NCBI RefSeq assembly: GCF_000716605.1 | Contig: NZ_JNXE01000068.1 | Coordinates: 1 to 19,983 of the forward strand | Source: Streptomyces sp. NRRL F-525 | GTDB taxonomy: Bacteria > Actinomycetota > Actinomycetes > Streptomycetales > Streptomycetaceae | Direction of reading: 5' to 3' | Length of the DNA: 19,983 bases | Part shown: piece by piece, positions 1 to 4,573 of the stretch | Numbering within the stretch: position 1 is the first letter of the stretch | How the letters are laid out: every line of letters starts with the position of its first letter | Translations under genes and position numbers: made by a program | The notes under the pieces: model-generated | Told to the model about the DNA's origin: nothing | Database searches by the model: none | Seen by the model: the letters and a program-made list of their open reading frames with translations, nothing else

Positions 1-208
1 GAGCGGGTAAGTAGGTGCTGCGCACCTACTGAGAGAAAAGTTGCGCTTCGCGCAACGAGCCGGCTTCGCCGGCTTGATACCCCGTCACTTCGTTCCGGGA
101 GAATCCGCTTCGCGGATCCCGCCCCTTCGGGGCATGAGCAGGCTTCGCCTGCAGCAGGGAACGCTTCGCTTACCCCTGCTGGGACTCTCCGGCTTCGCCT
201 TCGAGTCC
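1..208. repeat. Streptomyces-type telomere, array of terminal palindromes
   Basis: The stretch is packed with short inverted repeats that I checked base by base: 10-30 (9-bp stem), 41-55, 58-74, 103-117, 121-133, 138-152, and two larger imperfect ones at 153-180 and 182-208. Most have three-base loops. Read on the complementary strand, which would be the 3' overhang at a left end, the loops are GCA (first) and GAA (the others). GNA loops closed by C-G pairs are the known feature of Streptomyces telomeric palindromes, which fold in single-stranded form and are bound by telomere proteins (Tap/Tpg). Bases 1-8 match the end of the canonical terminal palindrome CCCGCGGAGCGGGT, so about six terminal bases are probably absent from the assembly. 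Inference: this is a physical replicon end. It could also be an internal telomere relic if the true end lies further left. Confidence 0.85.
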
Positions 209-462
209 TTGGCTGGCAACTGTTGTGGGCTCTGCCGGGCTGGGTCTCTGGGGTTCAGTCAGGTTTCCGTGAGGAGTCAGTGCCTCTTGGCCGGAAGGAA
301 GCAACCACTGGCGCTCGCTGCTTCCTTCCGCGAAAAGTATGGTGGATCCGAGTTTTACTCCCCTTCCTCTGGCGTGTGTGTGCACGGGGTGCCTCTCTCG
401 GCGCGCGGGCTGAGGTGACGTCAAAGTGCTCGCCGGGATACGCAGCCGTTTGAGTTCAGCTG
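209..462. other. subtelomeric non-coding stretch
   Basis: I see no convincing gene here. Open frames exist on both strands, but their translations are compositionally odd and resemble no family I know. The only clear structure is a 12-bp perfect inverted repeat, 292-303 paired with 319-330, around a 15-base loop. Confidence 0.5.
292..330. repeat. 12-bp inverted repeat downstream of the telomeric palindromes
   Basis: CGGAAGGAAGCA (292-303) is exactly complementary to TGCTTCCTTCCG (319-330), with a 15-base loop. It differs from the telomeric palindromes in its long loop and purine-rich arm. It may be a further single-strand fold of the telomere, a protein-binding site or a stray hairpin. Nothing in the sequence decides between these. 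Confidence 0.6.
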
Positions 463-784
463 GTGCGGTCCATCCTGACTGGCACTCCCACTGACCAGGG
501 TCGGTTGTGGCGATGGCGGCGCCATCGGGGCCGTTCAGGAGTGGGAAAGTCGGTGTGGCGGGCGCGGACGGCGGCCCAAGTGATGTCTCGTGCCACAGTC
601 GAGGTCGGCACGGCGATGTGCTCGGCGGTACGTCGGGACGGGTGCGGTTGGCCTCGACCAGGGCGTAAAGGTACCAGCCGAGTTCGGCACGGGCGTGGTG
701 GATACGGCGGGAGACCAGGCGGTTGCTGCGGCCAGCGGTGATCATGGCCGTGTCGTCGAGGACGACGTGCCGGGCTGTGGTCAC
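463..784 (-). pseudogene. decayed PIN-domain protein gene
   Basis: On the minus strand from a GTG at 784 the translation begins MTTARHVVLDDTAM, then reads RIHHARAELGWYLYALVEANR. This resembles the start of small Streptomyces PIN-domain proteins, whose LDDTA holds the first acidic residue. The frame then turns into nonsense. A neighbouring minus-strand frame over about 560-620 carries the expected continuation (TAEHIA, then ITWAAVRARH). The original frame then resumes with a PIN-like C-terminus (PDGAAIATTDPGQW). So two compensating frameshifts are visible, and relative to my memory of the family a few residues seem missing before ALVEA and after EHIA. PIN domains are usually RNases, often toxins. 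No antitoxin-like partner is evident upstream. The product is most likely non-functional. Sequencing errors could imitate the frameshifts. Confidence 0.5.
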
Positions 785-943
785 CGGGCGCCTGCCTGGC
801 CCAGAAGGGTGGTCGGTTTCGACGTCTGTGGGGTCTAGCCGCTCCCCTCCTGCACGGATCCCGCCGTGGCGTTAGGGCGCGACGGCTGTCGGTCAGTGCT
901 GAAGCTGATCCGCAGAAGCGTTCTGGGGGCCTGTGTCCGGGGT

Positions 944-1525
944 CTACGTGTCTTCGTGCGCTTGAGGTAGGGCATACGTGAACTCCTTGCCGCCGTGTTC
1001 GGGCCCGGGGGCGCGTTCGCGTTTGAGTGCTCCCGCTTCGACTAGGCGTTTGAGTCGGTTGTTGGCGTTGGGCAGGGAGATTTGCAGTGCTTCGGAGAGA
1101 GCGGTGGTGCGGAATGTTCCGAGTTTTCGTGCTTGCTGATAGGTGTCGGCCAGTACCGCTGCATCGCCGAGCAGGTCGTGGGTAGCGGCGTCGACCGCGA
1201 TCTGCTTGCGGCGTTCGAGACAGACGGTGACCGCATCACGGGTCTCTTCGTTGAGGCCGACGAGTTGTACGCCCTCGACGTCGTTGTCTCCCGCGGCCAG
1301 CGCGACGTAGAACTTGCCGAGGAACTCGTCGGTGAAGCTGTTCGTCATCGCTTCAACGCCTGTGAAGTCGATGGTGAGCAGGGCTGCCGGTCCGGCGCTG
1401 TGGAGCTGTTTTTCCAGTTCGCTGCGTACGGTGATGCCGGTTGTGCGGGTGAACAGGAAGGTTCCGAAGCCGTGCACGGCGAATGTGGGCGATGCTTTTT
1501 GCTTCGTCGGGTTCATTGAACGCAT
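944..1525 (-). CDS. STAS-like (DUF4325-type) protein with C-terminal winged helix
   Basis: This 193-residue protein has two parts. Residues about 20-110 look like the STAS-like DUF4325 fold: alternating strands and helices, with TIDFTGVEAMTNSFTDEF at about 51-68 typical of the core strand and following loop. Residues about 125-188 look like a winged helix-turn-helix, with TALSEALQISLPNANNRLKR as the recognition region and a basic wing (KRERAPGPEHGGKEF). DUF4325 proteins commonly sit next to GHKL ATPases, as here: the ATPase gene ends only 15 bases upstream on the same strand, so the two are probably co-transcribed. By analogy with anti-sigma/anti-anti-sigma pairs, the STAS part may be a partner or target of the ATPase and the HTH an output domain; this is inference. 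The start at 1525 has no strong ribosome-binding site, and the ATG at 1516 is an alternative. The roughly 100 bases downstream (841-943) show no gene. Confidence 0.7.
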   Translation of the reverse strand: MRSMNPTKQKASPTFAVHGFGTFLFTRTTGITVRSELEKQLHSAGPAALLTIDFTGVEAMTNSFTDEFLGKFYVALAAGDNDVEGVQLVGLNEETRDAVTVCLERRKQIAVDAATHDLLGDAAVLADTYQQARKLGTFRTTALSEALQISLPNANNRLKRLVEAGALKRERAPGPEHGGKEFTYALPQAHEDT

Positions 1526-1540
1526 TGAAGCACAGCAGGG

Positions 1541-2392
1541 TTACGGCGTGAATGACACTCTCAGCCATGTCCAGGTGCCGTCGACCCAGGTGGAGGAGGT
1601 GTGGGATTGCACGGTGGACGCGTCGGCCAGCAAACGGCCGACGCGTAGGAGTCCGTCGCCGCTGCGTAGCACTAGACGGGTGGGGCCGTTGAGGCCGGCA
1701 TGCGCCAGCAGGTCGGGCAGTCCGTGGCCGCGTTGTTCGCTTGTGCCGGTGACGCCCGGCTTCAGTGCCCGGCGCAGGGCTTGTGCGCTGTCTGTGGTGT
1801 CTTTGTACTCGGGGTTGCGGCGCAGGTGGCCGAGCACGCCGACTCCTGGGTCGCAGACGGCAACCTCGAGCCTGCGGTAGCGAGTGGTCTTGCCGGTGTA
1901 GACCTGGGCCGCGATGAATGCCCCGGGGTGTCCCTGCCCGTGGCTGACGGCGTTGTCGATCAGTTCGCCGATGCTTCTGGCGGCCCGGGCGCCAGCTTTC
2001 GCGCCGAGGCCTGCGGTGGCGAGTCGGCCGATGCGTTCCCCCACGGCGTTGGCCGTCCCGGAAGTCAGGATGCTGGTTTCCAGCAGCGTCGATGAGCGGT
2101 CGCGCCGGTCGTCGAGCGGGAGCGCGCCGACAATCCGGGTGTCAGGAGGGAGGCGTTCGATCAGGTCCATGCGCTGTATGTAGGACGCCACGTCGGTGTC
2201 TGCGGGCAGGACCAGTTCTGTGCTTCCTCCGGCGTCTGCGCGTGTATGGGTGAGCGCCGCGATCCCGGCGAGGTCGAGGGGGCTGGCGAAGCGCAGTCGC
2301 CGGGCGTCGACGACCAGGCCGGAGTCCGCTTGTCCCCTCGCGTGCAGGTCGTTGCGGAGCAGGGGGTGTCGTCCGGCGAGTTCCAGCAGCAT
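1541..2392 (-). CDS. GHKL-family ATPase with N-terminal STAS-like region
   Basis: This 283-residue protein carries the GHKL (histidine-kinase-like) ATPase motifs. The N-box is SIGELIDNAVSHG (residues about 140-152, with E143, N147 and H151), G1 is DPGVGV (181-186) and G2 is RGHGL (221-225). The first ~95 residues (LVVDARRLRFASPLDLAGIAAL) look like a degenerate STAS-like domain. There is no dimerisation/phospho-acceptor histidine domain, no receiver domain and no membrane segment. It is therefore more like a soluble anti-sigma-factor-type kinase or a regulatory ATPase than a sensor kinase. It is first in a two-gene minus-strand unit with the STAS/winged-helix gene. It is divergent from the ubiquitin-like operon, with 129 bases between the start codons, which suggests shared regulation. 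Its real partner is unknown. Confidence 0.75.
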   Translation of the reverse strand: MLLELAGRHPLLRNDLHARGQADSGLVVDARRLRFASPLDLAGIAALTHTRADAGGSTELVLPADTDVASYIQRMDLIERLPPDTRIVGALPLDDRRDRSSTLLETSILTSGTANAVGERIGRLATAGLGAKAGARAARSIGELIDNAVSHGQGHPGAFIAAQVYTGKTTRYRRLEVAVCDPGVGVLGHLRRNPEYKDTTDSAQALRRALKPGVTGTSEQRGHGLPDLLAHAGLNGPTRLVLRSGDGLLRVGRLLADASTVQSHTSSTWVDGTWTWLRVSFTP

Positions 2393-2521
2393 GGTCTATC
2401 AGGATGCCAGGCGTTTGCTATGGGGCGGCGCGCGTTCATGTGTTCGGGCGTGTCGCATGGGTGTGATCGGCCTCGTGCTACGCTTTCATTGGCTTCAATG
2501 AACACGTGAAAGGAGTCTGGG
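2393..2521. promoter_or_regulatory. divergent promoter region between GHKL pair and ubiquitin-like operon
   Basis: This 129-base gap separates two divergent start codons and must hold both promoters. On the plus strand a TACGCT hexamer at 2479-2484 could be a -10 element; I see no good -35 at the right distance. An inverted repeat follows directly (2485-2502). A strong ribosome-binding site, AAAGGAG (2509-2515), lies six bases before the ATG at 2522. The minus-strand start at 2392 has no obvious ribosome-binding site. Confidence 0.5.
2485..2502. promoter_or_regulatory. candidate operator, TTCATTG-N4-CAATGAA
   Basis: TTCATTG (2485-2491) and CAATGAA (2496-2502) are perfect inverted 7-base arms around GCTT, placed just after a possible -10 box and just before the ribosome-binding site of the ubiquitin-like operon. 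The AT-rich site stands out in GC-rich DNA. The nine bases TTCATTGAA recur at 1512-1520, at the start of the winged-helix gene. This fits a repressor site, possibly for that winged-helix protein; this is inference. Confidence 0.4.
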
Positions 2522-2800
2522 ATGCCTGACACCCCCGACGAGTCCGCGGAGCGCGGACTCCACCGCGAGTACAAGATCATCGTCAACACCCGCGAGAAGA
2601 CCGTCGACCACGACGAGCTGTCCTTCGACGAGATCGTCCGGCTGGCCTTCCACCCGGTGCCCACCGGCCCGAACGTCGTCTTCACCATCGGCTACCGGCA
2701 CGCGGCGCAGCGCCCGGCCGAGGGGACGCTGGCCGTGGGCGGCCACATCAAGATCAAGAACGGGACGACCTTCAATGTCACGCAGACTGACAAGTCGTAG
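2522..2800 (+). CDS. ubiquitin-like protein, multiubiquitin family (single domain)
   Basis: This 92-residue protein matches my knowledge of the bacterial multiubiquitin domain (a beta-grasp, ubiquitin-like fold). Key features are EYKIIVNTREKTV (16-28), DELSFDEIVRLAF (31-43), the conserved TGPNVVFTIGYR (48-59), and the C-terminal KIKNGTTFNVTQTDKS (77-92). It has one beta-grasp domain after a short acidic N-terminal tail, whereas relatives can have several in tandem. The chain ends in Asp-Lys-Ser, not Gly-Gly, which appears usual for this family but makes classical C-terminal conjugation unclear. An AAAGGAG ribosome-binding site six bases upstream supports the start. The next gene, the predicted E1/E2 enzyme, starts 26 bases before this stop codon, so the two are translationally coupled. 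Predicted role: the modifier protein of a ubiquitin-like conjugation system. Confidence 0.88.
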   Translation: MPDTPDESAERGLHREYKIIVNTREKTVDHDELSFDEIVRLAFHPVPTGPNVVFTIGYRHAAQRPAEGTLAVGGHIKIKNGTTFNVTQTDKS

Positions 2801-3962
2801 CGCCGACCTCAAGCGTCTCCAGGACGAGGGGTTCGAGGTCGAGGTGCACGGCGGCTACCTGGTTGTCGGCCACGTGCCGTACGTGACCGACGACCGCACC
2901 GTCCGCTACGGCCGCCTGGTGTCAGAGCTGACCCTGAGCGGCGACGTCACCGCAGCACCGAGCACCCATGTGGTGCACTTCAGCGGGTCGACGCCGTGCG
3001 ACCACGAAGGCCGCCCGCTGGAGCAGATCATCAACACCCGCTCCCCCAGGCTGCTGGCCGACGGCCTCCCGGTCGACTTCGACTTCTCCAGCAAGCCGCC
3101 CAGCGGCGGCTACGCGGACTACTACGAGAAGATGTCGACCTACGCCGCGATCCTGTCCGCCCACGCCCAGGCGATCGACCCCGGGGCGACGGCCAAGACC
3201 TTCCCCGTGGTGACCTGCGAACCCGAGGACGACTCCGTCTTCCGCTATCTCGACACCGCCTCCAGCCGGGCCGGCATCAGCGCCGTCACCCAGCAGTTGG
3301 AGCGCAACCGGGTGGCGATCGTCGGCCTGGGCGGCACGGGCGCCTACATCCTGGACCTGGTCGCCAAGACCCCGGTGCGGGAGATCCACCTCTTCGACGG
3401 CGACCGCTTCCTGCAGCACAACGCCTTCCGGTCGCCCGGCGCGGCCACGGTGGAAGACCTCCGCGGCGGGCCGCAGAAAGTCGACTACCTCGCCGCCATG
3501 TACGGGAAGATGCGCCGCGGCATCATCCCCCACTCGGTGTATCTCGACGAGGCGAACGTCGCGGAGCTGCGCGGCATGGACTTCGTGTTCCTCTCGATCG
3601 ACCGCGGCCCCGCCCGGAAGCTGGTGGTCCACGCGCTCGAGGAGTACGGCATCGCCTTCGTGGACGTCGGCATGGGCGTGTACGAAGGCGACGGTTCACT
3701 GGCCGGCCTGGTGCGGGTCACCACCAGCACCCCAGAACAGCGAGCGCACGTCCATGCGATGGGACGGATCCCGTTCGGGGACGAGGACGAGAACAACGAG
3801 TACGCCCGCAACATCCAGATCGCCGACCTCAACGCAGTCAACGCCGCGCTCGCGGTGATCAAATGGAAGAAGTTCTGCGGCTTCTACGCCGACCTGGAAC
3901 ACGAGCACCACAGCGTGTACCAGATCGACGGCAACGTCCTCACCAACGAGGACACGACATGA
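2775..3962 (+). CDS. fused E2-like/E1-like ubiquitin-activating protein (DUF6791-ThiF)
   Basis: This 395-residue protein has two parts. Residues about 1-150 match the N-terminal domain found fused to bacterial ThiF proteins (DUF6791, described as E2-like). It includes VVHFSGSTPCDHEG (66-79), where C75 is a candidate catalytic cysteine. Residues about 165-395 are an E1/ThiF adenylating domain: the nucleotide loop GLGGTG (184-189), FDGDRFLQHNAFR (207-219, with D208, D210, N216 and R219), K235 and D276. I see no CxxC zinc pairs and no cysteine at the usual ThiF position; the only cysteines are C75, C148 and C368. By homology it would adenylate the C-terminus of the preceding ubiquitin-like protein and pass it on through C75. 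The start MSRRLTSRSADLKRL fits family N-termini and overlaps the upstream gene. The stop overlaps the next gene by four bases (ATGA). Confidence 0.87.
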   Translation: MSRRLTSRSADLKRLQDEGFEVEVHGGYLVVGHVPYVTDDRTVRYGRLVSELTLSGDVTAAPSTHVVHFSGSTPCDHEGRPLEQIINTRSPRLLADGLPVDFDFSSKPPSGGYADYYEKMSTYAAILSAHAQAIDPGATAKTFPVVTCEPEDDSVFRYLDTASSRAGISAVTQQLERNRVAIVGLGGTGAYILDLVAKTPVREIHLFDGDRFLQHNAFRSPGAATVEDLRGGPQKVDYLAAMYGKMRRGIIPHSVYLDEANVAELRGMDFVFLSIDRGPARKLVVHALEEYGIAFVDVGMGVYEGDGSLAGLVRVTTSTPEQRAHVHAMGRIPFGDEDENNEYARNIQIADLNAVNAALAVIKWKKFCGFYADLEHEHHSVYQIDGNVLTNEDTT

Positions 3963-4387
3963 CCACCGCTCGCCTGGCGCACACCTTCGTCGACTGCTTC
4001 CCCGACCAGCTGGAACCCGGCACGGTGTACGTCTCCATCCCGTATGCGACCGTGGCGCACCTGTGCTGCTGCGGCTGCGGAAACGAAGCCGTCACCCCGC
4101 TCGGCCGCGCGGAGTGGAAACTCACCTTCGACGGCGAATCCATCTCCCTGCACCCGTCCATCGGCAACTGGAGCTTCCCCTGCCGGTCGCACTACTGGAT
4201 CCGCAACAACACCGTGCACTGGGCCCGGCGCTGGTCCGACAAGCAGATCGCCGCGAACCGCAGCGGCCGCGGCGCCGTCGATGACCCGCACACCCCGGCC
4301 GGGAACCTCCAGGAGGCGGCTCCCGTGCCCGCCGAGCGACGCCTCACGCCTCTCCTTCGCTGGCTGAACGCACGGTTCCGCCACTGA
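3959..4387 (+). CDS. DUF6527-type Cys/His-rich protein of the ubiquitin-like operon
   Basis: This 142-residue protein starts at the ATG within ATGA, overlapping the upstream stop. Its core, HLCCCGCGNEAVTPL (34-48) followed by SIGNWSFPCRSHYWI (67-81), matches the DUF6527 family that accompanies multiubiquitin and ThiF genes. H34, C36-C38, C40, C75 and H78 are well placed for a zinc site. The last ~50 residues (from about 93) are low-complexity and basic at the end. The function is unknown. A zinc-binding adaptor or E3-like partner that selects targets for the modifier is a reasonable guess because the operon contains no other candidate, but no sequence feature proves it. Confidence 0.8.
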   Translation: MTTARLAHTFVDCFPDQLEPGTVYVSIPYATVAHLCCCGCGNEAVTPLGRAEWKLTFDGESISLHPSIGNWSFPCRSHYWIRNNTVHWARRWSDKQIAANRSGRGAVDDPHTPAGNLQEAAPVPAERRLTPLLRWLNARFRH

Positions 4388-4399
4388 CCTGGCGGAGGA

Positions 4400-4415
4400 G
4401 ACCCCGGCCGGGGTC
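4400..4415. terminator. possible transcription-end palindrome after the ubiquitin-like operon
   Basis: GACCCCGGCCGGGGTC is a perfect 16-base palindrome 12 bases after the stop of the DUF6527 gene. There is no T-run, and a hairpin would have to sacrifice central pairs for a loop, so a terminator role is only plausible. The remaining sequence to 4573 shows no gene. Confidence 0.3.
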
Positions 4416-4573
4416 GGGAACTTTGCCGAGGCCGACTCCAGCACTCTCTGGAACCCCAGCATTCCGCCCTGCGGTCAGCGGAGGAGGGCGCGGAACACGG
4501 GCACGCTGACTTCGCGGCTCGCGACTCCGGCGAGAATGGCTGCAGCCGCGCATGCGTTTCGCCCGCCCTTGCG

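Noticed and set aside
10..208. CRISPR array or integron attC cluster
   Set aside because: The hairpins differ in sequence and length, have no constant repeat or spacer size, and match telomere architecture instead.
170..462. Protein-coding continuation of the minus-strand frame beyond the PIN-like part
   Set aside because: After the PIN-like C-terminus near 470 the translation has no family character and runs towards the telomeric hairpins, so I end the pseudogene at about 463.
841..943. Small gene or promoter between the PIN remnant and the STAS/HTH gene
   Set aside because: No frame with a ribosome-binding site and no clear promoter or terminator structure could be supported.
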